The translations under genes and the position numbers were made by a program. A stretch of 13,195 nucleotides of DNA from Ectocarpus siliculosus (Eukaryota; Sar; Phaeophyceae; Ectocarpales; Ectocarpaceae): the NCBI GenBank assembly GCA_000310025.1, contig FN649758.1, positions 3,213,165 through 3,226,359 on the forward strand, in the 5' to 3' direction. Shown one piece after another: positions 1 through 10,273 of this stretch; positions within the stretch are counted from its first letter, which is position 1; each line of letters begins with the position of its first letter. The notes under the pieces were generated by a model. The model saw only the letters and a program-made list of their open reading frames with translations, was not told where the DNA came from and made no database searches.

Positions 1-82
1 TACAAGGCGACCCAAAAAATCGCGAAAAATTTGGCTTCTCGTTCTTAGGGGCGAGAAACCTACTTTGTAAGGACATGACAAT

Positions 83-96
83 CCCCCCCCCCCCCC
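83..96. repeat. C14 homopolymer
   Basis: An uninterrupted C tract lies near the left edge, where copy number is prone to sequencing error. Confidence 0.9.
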
Positions 97-1530
97 TCAA
101 CTTAACCCATCGCACTACCACCACCCCGTACTCTTCCTCCTCTTTCCCCCACCATTTTTTTTTAATCGTTGATTCTCTCCGGCCCCGCTCGCACAGCCAA
201 AAACAAAAATCAAATAAACCATGTAGGAGGAATGACACATCACACACAAGCAGCCAGAGGGCACGTGATTGAGCAGTGAAAGCGCTCATGCAAACACCCC
301 GCGCTTGTTCTGTCGGCCTAATCCCCGCCCTCCCGCCTCCCGTCGGGCCTGGAGCTACTGTGCCCCCGCTCCCGCCGAAGGTCTGCGTACCCCCTCTCCC
401 TCACACCTCAAAACACCCTCCCGCCAGAGAACGTAAGTTGAAACAGAACCAACGTGCTTGCCATCTCCTCTCACTCTCCTCCGGCATTCTTGACTCTCAG
501 CACACCCGCAACAGCTAGCCGCGCGCTCGTGGACGCGATGGCACCGTGGGGGGTGGGGGTCAAAGAGATAAGACTATGCTAATGACTTCCAAGTGCCATG
601 ACACGTTTCCCACCACTCCCGCGCACACCGCGCCTGGGCTTTTGTGTGCATGGAAGACTACTATACCGACGTACTTGCCAAACCCTCCCCGCGGGCCTCT
701 TGTCGCGCGGTATGTGCGAGGGAAACCACCCGTAAGACTTCCCAAGCCGTAAAGAGGTAGAAACAAACTGAGAACGTGCAACCCTTACGAAGCTGACAGC
801 CATCGCAGTAAAGAAAAAAACACAACAGCCACCAGGTCAGGTGTCACACAGACGTTGCCAGCCTCGCCACGTATAATCCCGAATGATGTCAAGTAGGTGG
901 ACCATTTGTGGGAAACTCTCGGAAAGGAATTCGCCGGTCCTTACAGCTAGCGTTTGTGTCCCGTATCAAAATATGTCTCCGCTTTGTCGCTGCTGCGATA
1001 CAAGTCTCATTTCCTTCCCACTCACCGAAAACAAGCAATTTCCAGACCGTTTCTTCTCCCTCCTAGCAGAGACAAAAAAAATCCAAACCGATAAAAAAAG
1101 CGCATTGTACAACAAGCAAACCAAACCTCGATGGAAACTGCTTCTACATGGTTACATGGTCGGTACTTAGACGCCGCCGCGGCTGCCGCAAGCATACCGG
1201 ATACTCACGCCCCAAAAAAACACTGTAAACGAAGAGGTCTAAAACGTCGACAAACATTCAATCGACAAGCAAAAAAAATAGTAAAAAAAACGTTTCATAT
1301 TTGTACTTTACTAATATTGTGTTCAGTCCTTCCTTCCTCACGCGGTGACCCCAGCCAGCCAGCTCGCCACCCTACGGTCAGATGCCGCGACTCCGGCCGC
1401 GCGCGCGCGAGCCGTTCGTGATCCCACCGCCATGTTCCTTGCCCTGTCGGCAGTCGGCAGCTAACTACACACCACTTCACCACCCACCCACCTCCCCAGC
1501 CGAATGTTGGCGCTACTGTTGTCACGCCGA

Positions 1531-1570
1531 GGAAGAAGAAGAGAAGAAGAAGAAGAAGAAGAAGAAGAAG
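1531..1570. repeat. GAA/TTC microsatellite
   Basis: A nearly pure purine tract of GAA units, with one GAGAA step, lies about 190 bases past the HAD stop codon in transcript direction. It reads TTC in the transcript. If the 3' UTR is that long, the tract would be transcribed; otherwise it is spacer. It produces spurious poly-Glu and poly-Leu open frames. Confidence 0.92.
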
Positions 1571-1758
1571 ACTCCTCCCTCCCTCCCTGCTGCGGCCAGC
1601 AAGCACTACCACTTCGTTGGAACTCCCGGGCGAGGGGGGTGTTTTCACGCGTCGGGTATGTAGGTCGGGGTCGACGTACGGCAATGATACCGGTACGGGC
1701 CTCTCGTGTCCGCCGCCGCGCTGCCTCGCCGTTGCTCTAGACTCCCAACCAAGCGCCC

Positions 1759-2938
1759 TCACTCGGCCCCGGCATCGGGGGCTAGGCAGCCGCCCACCGC
1801 CTCGACGACACCAAACACGCAGCCGCTGTCCCCCGCCGCCTTGCCCTTCTCCGAGGCCACTGCCACTGCCACGGCCGCCTTCGTCCCCGCCCCCGCCACC
1901 GCGGAACCCTCCCCGGACTTGACGCCCTTGATCCTCCTGCCAACTACACCACCACCACCATCGCCCCCCCGACCGCGGGGGCGGCTGCCGCCGTCCACCT
2001 GGCAGGGAAAGCCGCCGCCGTACGCGCTCCTCCCCTCCGCTCCGCGGCCCCCGCCGCCTCCGTTGCGCGCTCGCCCCCGGTAGAACCGCGCCCCCGCCGG
2101 TGCCATGATCGCTTCGCCCTCGCCGCTGCTGCTGCCGTTCGCGGACGGCGGCGTCATTGTCGCCCAAGCGCACGACGAGGAGGACGAGGGGGCGGAGGAT
2201 AGGGGCCCGCCGACATCTTCAGGCTGGGACGGGGGGAAGGGCTGGACGCAGTCGCCCCCGCCCTCGACCGATCGTGGTGTCCCCCCCCCCCCGGTAGCAC
2301 TTCCTCCTCTGCCTCTTCCGTGGTGCCCCCCGGCGTTGGCGTTGGCGTTGGCGGCGGGGGGGATGGGGATGGGGCTAGAAGACGCACGTCTCTTGAGGGC
2401 CAGGTACTGCTGGCGAGATGAGGAAGGGTCTCGCCGGAAAGAAGATGAAGAGCTTCTTGCGGTAGGCCTCTCGACACGGTCACAGCCGTTGCCCATGCTG
2501 CTGCTGCGCCCCCTGCCGGCGACAGCGACGACGCCGCCGCCGCAGGCGCCACGCGTAGAGCCGAACGTCGTGGACGAAGACGACACCGTAGATGGTGATG
2601 ATGATGATGATGGCGTAGAGAAGGCTGTTGCGGCACTGGGCGACTGAGCACGCGTGGCGGTGCTAGCAGAAGCAGTGCAGCAGGGGTTGGTTGCTGCTGC
2701 GGGGGCGCCGTACGACGAAGACGAAGACGTCGACGAAGAGGACGAGGGGGAGGAGCAGGAGGGGCGCGGGCTTGCCGCAAGCGGGAGCTGTTGGTGCTGC
2801 TGCTGGGGCTGCTGCTGGTGAAGGTCGTCGTAGACTCCGCGGGAGTGCAGGGGGAGGGAGTAGGACCCGTGGATCATGGACGCGTCGAGGACGATGTCCA
2901 CGTCGCTGTTGCTCGAGAGGACCGATGCCAGGTGCTTC
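1759..2938 (-). CDS. HAD gene exon 5 (end of HAD domain plus low-complexity tail)
   Basis: The acceptor is strong (TTTTTTTTCTTCCAG), and its first base completes ACG = Thr273. About 40 residues (KHLASVLSSN, VDIVLDAS, GVYDDL) complete the folded region. The reading frame then stays open for about 350 further residues. These include a Gln-rich stretch (314-323), Ser runs (about 337-348, 383-395 and 435-439), a basic patch LALKRRASSSP (452-462) and Gly/Arg-rich blocks (475-610). The frame ends at TGA 1761-1759. A G12 homopolymer (plus strand 2281-2292) lies in the tail at about residues 488-492. The open frame supports translation, but GC-rich low-complexity DNA is often open by chance, so an unseen intron or earlier end remains possible. 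Confidence 0.65.
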
Positions 2939-5900
2939 CTGGAAGAAAAAAAAACAGGGCATGGCGACGAGAGTTGCAGGGACAATGGGTTTACTTTCGA
3001 GAAAACATGTTGAGGGGTGACGACAGCAAAAAACGTTGTCATTAAAAGCCAAGCCATGTATGTAACTCTTTTTGAGTCCAGAACCTAAGCTGGAACTGGA
3101 TACATAGCTAGACTATACCAAGGACGGTTTGTTCGGTGGCGGTGGAGGGACGATTTCTACACCTACACGCGGACATGTTGCTAAATGCGTCTGCCTACGG
3201 CCGTCAGCCATCACGCCCAAGCTTCGATACCGGTTGGGACAACCGTACACAAATCCGAACCAGGTCGCCACCACGACATACCACCGACAGCGAATGACCA
3301 AAACACACAACGGACTCACGTGACGAAGTCTAGCTGGCAAGCGAGGGCCTCAGGGTCCGGGCCGGTGATGAACTTGACCGACTTGGCCGCCATCGTGCCG
3401 TGCTGGCCGGAGGCGATGCGCATGGCCACCTTCTCCTCGTTCGAGTCTCCGATGCTCACCACCTTCTTCTGCATCCACTGCGGGCGCTCGAGGAAGTGGT
3501 CGTGCATCATGTACGCGAATGCCGCCGACTGTCGTTGTCGCGCGTACGTCCATCGGTGTCGTTTAACGTTGAGGTCGGAGATTGTGGTGGTCGTCATCGT
3601 TGTCAATATTGTTTTTGCCGGAGTCGGTATTTTTCGATGGGAGGACGGGCAGGGGCAAGGCGGGGGAAACAATGAGCGATGGGGTTAAACGCGAGCAGCA
3701 ACAACAACAACGCACGAGGCTCGTTCGTGGTGAATCCAGCCTGAAAATCGTCGTCAAGACGCCCAACATCCTCCGCAATATTACCTTCAACCCATACACC
3801 AACAGCAGCATGAATAACCAGCGACTCATGCGCACCTTCCAGCACAGAGGAGAACCCGGAAACTGCGACTCGAACAGCGAGCGGGCGCTGATGACCGGCA
3901 CGCCCTCGAGGAGAGGCAGGACGTTCACGAAGAACCGGGCGGCGCTCAACTGCACACACCAAGACAATACACACACGAAACAGTAGTACTTGGGGTCAAA
4001 AGTGATGCACTCACATGGTTTCGTAAGAGTACTATGGGAGATCACTCTCGTGATGAGTCGGCCGTCTTTATTGAAGTACTACTTGTAAGCTGGTTGTGTT
4101 GTTGCGATACGAAAAGAGCACGTACGTATGCATATGCAAGGAAAAGCGCGTATGTTCAACTCTAGAGGAGAGGCGTGAGCGTTTCTGCGTTGGCGGAACG
4201 AATAATTTCTCGGCAGTCACAAATTCATTCGTTCCCTCTTCGATCACCGACCACCGGGAACGCAACGGACTGGCGCCGTCAGAAAACGGCGGCGGCCAAA
4301 CACCGACGATTCATGACACGCGAGCGAACGAGCGAGCGAACTTGCTTGGGGTGTCCCTTCGTCCGTCAGTCGTCTCTTTCTTGGCAAAACACCAAAGTCT
4401 CCAAGCCTCAGTAGCAAAACTACGAAACCCATACTCCACAACAACGAACGTGCCCCATGCAACGCCTAATTTGTCTATTTGAGTCGACCAAGCTGACTTG
4501 AAAGCTTGGCATCTGTAGGATATGCAGCGACACATGCATACATACGTCAAACGAGACGGTTGGATGTGTTAAGGTGCATGATGAGAGACAAGAATCTCGC
4601 GACCCTTCGTTCTGGATGTTCTTCTTTTCTCCGCGCCTCCTGCTGTTACAAAATTTGCCACCACCAACCTATAACCGCACCCGCCCATGCCATCTATTTC
4701 TCTCACCTCCACCCATCCCGATTCGGCGTTCGTGATAATAATCACCGTGCCCAGACGGCGAGCGTTCTTCAAGCACTTGACCACGCTGTCACGCCGCGGA
4801 CGGCGGTGTTTGTTTGGCGAAAAAAGGAGAAAAGAGCTTTAGTTTATTTTTTTCTGGTGGATGAAGAAAAAAATGGAAACAAACCACAGGAGGTAGGTAC
4901 TGCTGTACGGGTATACATCGTAGAACAATTTCAAGGACGAACATCATTTTTTTTCTTCTTTTTTTACTGTATCATTACTGTGTACGCTACAAACATACCT
5001 ACCGTTGAAGCCACCTCTCTCTCTCTCTCTGCCCGTAAAATATTTCACCACCTCTCTTCGCTAACAATCTCCACTCCCAGACGCATCGTCAAAAGGACAC
5101 ACCCTTCCTTCCCGCGGGTTCAACAAGGGCCGGCCTCCCACGCAACAAAAAACGCAAAAAACCAATCCAACGGAAACGACGCCGACATCAATTTTGCGCG
5201 CCCCTGCTGAGAGAGCATCTCGACTACATACAAACCACATTGATTGAAGAATCCCGTTTATTTTCGAATACAGGATTGACAGCAATTTTGAAATCTTGCC
5301 TCAACGGCTACTCTCTACAACCACAGCTAGCTGTTGTAACTAACTACTGAAGTCACAGCAACAGCAACAGAAGCAGATTTAGTTCTTCAGTGGGCCGTTG
5401 TTGTATTGGTGGGGAAAAAATGCTTTTGCTTGCGCCGTGTTAGACTAGGATGAAACACTCTGCACTCGACATGCTATTTTGCACACCGACCGCCAGTAAA
5501 AAAGTAACAAGAGTGCCACGCACGACTGATGAAACTCTCTCCTCTCTCTGCAACCCCGCCAAAGGTCGGCAAACACAAGACAAATAAAAATATCGTTCGT
5601 TCGGAAATACATTAGACGCCGTTACTACGATCATGCGAATGAATGCGTGCGTGCGTGGCCCTTTACGTTGTTTTTCGGAGGGGTGAACTGCTGTTATGTG
5701 TCTGTGTAGTCACGTCTCGTTGCCAAGAAGTCTTACGTATTGTAAGGGACTGCTGCTGCTGCTGCTGCTGTAGATGTTTCAGTCTAGAACTGATGCTGTG
5801 AAGCCCAACGCTGTTGTTGTTGTTGAGCAACCACGCGTGACCTATTTTACATGTCTCTCTGTCGGCATTTATTTATCGACAGGCAACAGGGGGGCTGCTG

Positions 5901-7904
5901 GATGTTGGGCATTGTCCCAGGTGCGTATTGTGCAACCCGCAGGTGTCCACACCTTTGCAAAATTCATCATGTTGTTGCACAGGCGCCGCCGTCGTCGTTT
6001 ATTATTGAACGACTATTGAAACTTTTGTAACTGCCCGCATTGTCCTTGCCCTGAGAGCGATGCGCGACGACGCTAGATGGCTGGGCCCTTATCAAAATCT
6101 TGGAGGGAACGATGTCGTCGACACGAAGAGTTCACGCCCTCTGGGTAGCACACACACCACACACACACACACGTGCCGATATTCGAAAAAAATACAGATT
6201 CCGTCGTCGCGCGAAGATCAAGCGCACAGGGGGGCTGGGCTGACCAGACACCAGAAATAAGAGATTTTTTCGCGGGTGTTATAGTAGTACGTAGGAGTAT
6301 ACAGAAAGAAGTAGTCGCGCGCGAAACCAACTGCACAGGGGTTGTACTCGCGGATGTGTATATCAACCACCCCTCTCTCTCGGCCGTTTGACGATCCCAG
6401 GCGGGCATAGATAGATAGATGGTCAAGAAGGGAGTGAGTTAGAGACAAACGAGACGCCTTCTAGTACAACAAGGCGTGACCGTCTTCAAGTGCTGACAGA
6501 GACGGTCGAACTTAGACGATGATATTTTGAAAAAATCTCTGCATCTCTGTGTCTCACATGTGGTCTAAACCCAAGACAATTAAACACTTGATTTGAGAGT
6601 GGCAATAACCGGTGGGCGGCGGGTGGAGATCGCAACACACTTGGAAAAATCCCTTTTTTGCAGCAGCAGCGTCTCTTTTCTCCTCGCGTGCGCTCTTTGG
6701 CGTTTGCGATTATGCTACTGGCCGTGTGGTTGGAATATTCTCAGCAGAGATGTCATGCTGCGGAGCAGCACCAGCCAGCCAAGCAATGCTTTGCGCGTCG
6801 CGGAGCTACAGCATCAGTAGTTCTATCATACCTCGCACACAAGAGAATCAAATTTTTGTCTTGTGTTGTGTATGCATCAGCATGTGTACCACTTGATTTG
6901 AGAGTGGCAATAACCGGTGGGCGGCGGGTGGAGATCGCAACACACTTGGAAAAATCCCTTTTTTGCAGCAGCAGCGTCTCTTTTCTCCTCGCGTGCGCTC
7001 TTTGGCGTTTGCGATTATGCTACTGGCCGTGTGGTTGGAATATTCTCAGCAGAGATGTCATGCTGCGGAGCAGCACCAGCCAGCCAAGCAATGCTTTGCG
7101 CGTCGCGGAGCTACAGCATCAGTAGTTCTATCATACCTCGCACACAAGAGAATCAAATTTTTGTCTTGTGTTGTGTATGCATCAGCATGTGTACAACCGT
7201 TTGGTCCGTCGAAGTCGGTCTCCACTTCGTTTGGCTCTTTCGTGCTCTCGCGGTAGGATGCACTCACTGCTGCTGCTGTGCTCCCGAGATAGCAACCGAC
7301 AGGAAGGAGGGAGGCGTGATCTGTGCACACGGACGGCACAATCGCTGCTGCCTTGTGCTGCTGCCGTGATCTTTGCAGTTGCTCTGTCTAGAAAGGTCGT
7401 GCGTGCTGCTCCCGCGCGACGGCACGCGGTATCTTCAAAAGACCAACAACAACGCACGCCAGGAGAGCCAAAAAGCTCTCTCTCTCACCTGCGCTCGAGC
7501 TGCGCCAGATCCCGCCTGACCTCCAGGGGAAGCTCGTCATAGGAGCCAGCCTGCAGGAGGTCGTTGACCTGGATCCAGGAGGACGTGAGCATGGTGTCGT
7601 CCCAGTCGAACACGATGAGAGGCTCGACCTTGTTGTTGAGATCTCCATTGCCGGATGACGAGTCGCTGTTGTTGTTGTTGTTGCACGATTGGTGCTTATG
7701 CTTGTTGTTTCCGCCAGCAACCCGCGCTGGCTCCGAGTCCGCGCCGGGCATCATGATGCGCTGGCCGTGCAGCCCGAGCAGGGCAGGGGACAAGTTCTCG
7801 TCTGTCTGTTGCTTCTGGTGTTGCGCACGGACCATAACGGCAGCGGCAGGAGCGTTGGTGTTGTTGTTGTTGTTGTTGCCAGCAGCCCAATCCTCCTGCT
7901 GCAT
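1759..7904 (-). CDS. HAD-superfamily hydrolase with long disordered C-terminal tail (5 exons)
   Basis: The gene is assembled as join(7904-7489, 4785-4707, 3949-3836, 3528-3320, 2938-1759) on the minus strand, 1998 nt or 665 aa. All four introns are GT-AG and every junction keeps the frame. HAD motif I is VFDWDDT (nucleophile D100, acid/base D102). Motif II ends at T157 in VIIITNAESGW. The motif III lysine is K203 in CWK. Motif IV is SIGDSNEE (D231). This complete set predicts a Mg-dependent phosphohydrolase; the substrate is unknown. Residues 1-95 are low-complexity with two Asn runs. Residues from about 313 to 665 are Gln-, Ser- and Gly-rich and probably disordered. The start is the first ATG after an in-frame stop just upstream. 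From memory, similar single-domain HAD proteins occur in stramenopiles and other protists, but I cannot name an orthologue. The catalytic core is well supported; the tail and N-terminus are less certain. Confidence 0.85.
3320..3528 (-). CDS. HAD gene exon 4 (motif IV)
   Basis: This 209-nt exon encodes residues 204-272 plus two bases of Thr273. It contains QKKVVSIGDSNEEKVAMRI, the motif IV acidic loop that completes the metal site, then KSVKFITGPDPEAL and LDFV. The acceptor is GACAG and the donor AC|GTGAGT is near-consensus. This is the most clearly conserved stretch of the gene. Confidence 0.9.
3836..3949 (-). CDS. HAD gene exon 3 (motif III lysine)
   Basis: This 114-nt exon holds 38 whole codons, from LSAARFFVNVLPLLEG to FPGSPLCWK. 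The terminal lysine (K203) sits where the HAD motif III lysine is expected. The acceptor is TGTGTGCAG and the donor is AAG|GTGCGC. It is phase 0 at both ends, matching exons 2 and 4. Confidence 0.87.
4707..4785 (-). CDS. HAD gene exon 2 (motif II)
   Basis: This 79-nt exon supplies one base to complete Ser139 and then 26 codons, including GTVIIITNAESGW. It is the hydrophobic strand ending in the motif II threonine (T157). The acceptor is GTGACAG and the donor is GAG|GTGAGA. The phase fits exon 1 (AG+C = Ser) and leaves phase 0 for exon 3. The polypyrimidine tract before the acceptor is weak. Confidence 0.85.
5015..5030. repeat. CT dinucleotide microsatellite
   Basis: Eight CT units lie in HAD intron 1. 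Confidence 0.9.
5751..5770. repeat. CTG/CAG trinucleotide microsatellite
   Basis: TGC is repeated across 20 bases within HAD intron 1. It is one of several triplet tracts in the window. Confidence 0.9.
6149..6172. repeat. CA dinucleotide microsatellite, interrupted once
   Basis: This CA tract in HAD intron 1 is broken by a single CC step near 6158. Confidence 0.88.
6585..7194. repeat. Perfect 305-bp tandem duplication inside HAD intron 1
   Basis: 6585-6889 and 6890-7194 match base for base. Both begin CACTTGATTTGAGAGTGGCA and end GCATCAGCATGTGTAC. The copies abut with no spacer, and the match stops on both outer sides. The unit has no tRNA-like boxes, no terminal inverted repeats and no recognisable protein. 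Open frames across it simply repeat the same peptide. Complete identity implies a very recent duplication, ongoing homogenisation, or an assembly error. Confidence 0.97.
7489..7904 (-). CDS. HAD gene exon 1 (N-terminus and motif I)
   Basis: This exon encodes residues 1-138 plus two bases of codon 139. The ATG at 7904-7902 follows an in-frame TAG about 30 bases upstream. Two Asn tracts (about residues 10-15 and 75-79) come from AAC/AAT repeats. The conserved core begins at about residue 93 (VEPLIVFDWDDT). The donor is CAG|GTGAGA, with the exon ending on AG (phase 2). An additional 5' coding exon cannot be excluded, because the first 90 residues are low-complexity. Confidence 0.8.
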
Positions 7905-9472
7905 CTCCACTTTCGTAATCTCTCTCTACTGCCGACCAAAACGCGGATCCGTCTCTTTCCTCCAAGAGGATGGAGAGACCGCGTTGCGCAGAGGCCTTGG
8001 TTTGGATCCTGGAGGAGACCAGCGGTAGCAGCAGCAGCGTGGACGTACGCGCACTCTCCCCTTCCCTTGCTTGGTTTGCGGTCCGGAGTGATGATGATGA
8101 GGAAGGAGAGCAGTAGCAGCTGGTGGTGTAGGTGTGGCCCTTCAGCGGCAGTCGTGCGAGGAGTGCGTGGTGTTGTTTGATGGAAAAAGAAGGACGTTCG
8201 CAACAGGGGGGTTGCGACAGACAGGGCGTGGCCTGCGGCGATTTACTCTTTACATGAACCTACTTTTTTTTTTCTTAATATATATGCTTTTTGTATTGGC
8301 ACACAGCTTCAAGTGGGAAAAGAACAACACTTGTATGCCAGTAAATACCTGGGCGGGTAAAAATAGTCCGCGCTCCTCTGTATCCTAGTGATTTTGAGGT
8401 TCTATCGGTACAAAACGCCAGTGGCAATTCACCGAGATCACACCTGCCTTGTAGGAGCTGAACGGAATTGGGCGGGTTCCGGATTATTTTCTTCTTGACG
8501 ACAGCAGACGCCGCACGCCACCACCCCAAACAAGGAGGAGATGCTGGCGAGCTTCTCATGCAAGCGGACACCAATGAAGGTTGCTGGAAGACAGAGAGAC
8601 GTGGCAGCACACCGTGGATCGTTCAATCTGCACCTTACGCATACCCCCATCCTTCCCAGCAGCTAAAATTCGGGATGTCTGTCCACAACGAGCTTTCCCG
8701 GATCTTCATATACATGCGGTGTGTGTAATCTGACTTCCGCCTGTTCCAGGATTCCCTGAGACCCTTCGGCCGTTAATCTGTCCACTTACGGTAAGGTAAC
8801 ATACAACAGTATGTAGTGTTGTTGTGGGTTGTGGGTGCTTCGCATGGATGGGTCGTGCGTCCGCAGTCCGCACCCATAGTAATGTACATTGGTTGGAGGG
8901 TCTGCGTTGGCACGTTGTGTAGGTTGCAGGCTGCTCCGTTTGATGAGAACACTTGGAAAGGTTTCACCAGAGAGTGTAGATCTGCCTGCTGGCGAATGAC
9001 ATGAACGCTATTCTGTCCGAAAAGTACCAAGGAGTGTGTTCGATGATGACCCTCGCCATCATCAGCACTGCTACTGCTGTACTATACAAGCAGATCCCGC
9101 TGGAGACACTATATACGATGCATATGCATGCGAAACACAACAACGTAATTATAAAATGTAGAAGATTCTCCTCTTTGAACCATCCGTAGATCTTCTCTGC
9201 TCACCGCAACTTTTCAGCAACGTAATACTATGCATTTGTAGACTTTTTTTTGGGGGGGGAGTCTTCACTTCAAATCGAGTCTTCAAACCAGCGCTCACAG
9301 CACTAGTGCCGTTTACTCCAATAATAACTCGTGGTCACACAGAAGAGCCCCTCTCTCCCCTCCCCTCCTGCGGTTATTGCCTTCGATTTTTAATGGGAGA
9401 AGAGTTCAGCACTCTCTTCCCTCTGTGTACACACGAACTAGCGCTATCCACTCCAGAAGCGGAAGCGAGAGA

Positions 9473-9577
9473 AAAACTCACTTTGCAAGACAAGCTCGCT
9501 TACGCCGGGATTCGAACCCCTGACCTGACCTCTATCTAGGAGGTTTCGAGGATACCAATAACTAGACCACCGGGGCG
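9473..9577 (-). mobile_element. Degenerate tRNA-like pol III element, probable SINE head
   Basis: On the minus strand TGGTCTAGTTATTGG (9569-9555) matches the pol III A box, and GGTTCGAATCC (9518-9508) matches the B box. Between them ACCTC/GAGGT forms a 5-bp anticodon-like stem with the 7-base loop CTAGATA. The acceptor ends do not pair (5' GCCCCGG against 3' CGTAAGC), and the T stem pairs at only three positions. It is therefore not a normal tRNA. A T5 run (9477-9473) about 25 bases after the tRNA-like part could terminate pol III. These traits fit a tRNA-derived SINE or a tRNA pseudogene. The short word ACTAGT occurs near 9302 and 9592 and might mark a duplicated target site, but six bases is weak evidence. 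Confidence 0.7.
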
Positions 9578-10251
9578 ACCGACTATGTAGACTAGTAGTG
9601 TCCGACGACAAAAATCTACATGCAGTGGTCGGTCGCGTGTAGCTAGAAGATGTGGTGTGTGGTGTGTGGTGTGCGGCGCTCGCTGTAGGGAGACGCACGT
9701 TATGCATACATACATGACTTACTACTACGTAGTGGGTATTTTTACATTACTCATTGCATGCATGCACTACTACTACTAAACACGACGGCCGGGGTGTGCT
9801 ATTATTGCCGACGACCCCCGGAACAAAACAAACTCCTCTACACTGCTTGCTTGCTATACAGCAACATGTTTCTATGCACTGCGTCATAAATACGTATTAT
9901 GCAGAGTAGCATAGTCTATGCATAACCCAATTAATTTCGTTTTGCTGCTAAAATCTTCAAGCTCCCTTCACGCATTCGTGCGTGTGCGTGTGTAAGACTG
10001 AATGAATGTTGTACTCGCCGTACGATCATAAGTTTGTGTAGACCCTGGCATTTTGGTAAGCAAGTCAAACAAGCTGCAAGCACATTGATTGACTGGCGCC
10101 TACTCCATGGCATGGGGTGAAAGGTTGGGGCGAGAAAAAAAAAAATCTGTGTAGCAAGGTCTTTGAGTCTAGACTACGCGTCAAGTGTTGGATCAGTACG
10201 GACAAATGAAGGTACTGGGTAGAGAGAGATCGGAACGGTTTTTATGTGAAG

Positions 10252-10273
10252 ACAACAACAACAACAACAACAA
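10252..10273. repeat. AAC trinucleotide microsatellite
   Basis: AAC units run for about 22 bases in the intergenic spacer. The same triplet encodes the Asn runs of the HAD N-terminus. Confidence 0.9.

Larger units (their letters stand above)
1..1758. other. Left flank, no gene seen; includes the 3' end of the HAD transcript
   Basis: I see no supported coding region on either strand. The sequence is C- and A-rich on the plus strand with short homopolymers. Open frames here are Pro-, Arg- or Glu-rich artefacts of composition. The 3' UTR and polyadenylation site of the HAD gene should lie just below 1759, but no unambiguous AATAAA is apparent close to the stop. Confidence 0.55.
4786..7488 (-). 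other. HAD gene intron 1 (2.7 kb)
   Basis: This GT-AG intron (GTGAGA...GACAG) separates motif I from motif II. It contains the 305-bp tandem duplication at 6585-7194 and microsatellites: CT at 5015-5030, CTG at 5751-5770 and CA at 6149-6172. I see no coding exon in it. The 53 residues between the motif I and motif II ends are continuous without extra sequence, so no exon appears to be missing. The other introns are 757, 307 and 381 bp. Confidence 0.8.

Noticed and set aside
1295-2173. 292-aa minus-strand open frame overlapping the HAD tail
   Set aside because: It is an Arg/Gly-rich alternative frame over GC-rich DNA plus the GAA tract. The exon 5 frame is the one that joins the HAD domain in phase.
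2105-2647. 180-aa plus-strand open frame opposite exon 5
   Set aside because: It is Pro- and Asp-rich low-complexity sequence antisense to the Ser/Gly tail, with no domain and no splice support.
6593-7369. Open frames of 72-155 aa over the tandem duplication
   Set aside because: They are the same peptide repeated by the 305-bp duplication, lie inside an intron, and show no recognisable domain.
7696-7965. Alternative minus-strand frame over HAD exon 1 with a Gln run
   Set aside because: It has no ATG at its start and lacks the DWDDT motif. The Gln run is the frame-shifted reading of the Asn repeat.
9306-9539. 77-aa plus-strand open frame ending in AGIRTPDLTSI
   Set aside because: This peptide is the antisense reading of the tRNA T arm and anticodon arm at 9502-9577, so it is an artefact of the tRNA-like element.
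9502-9577. Functional tRNA gene
   Set aside because: The acceptor stem does not pair and the T stem has mismatches at two of five positions, despite good A and B boxes.
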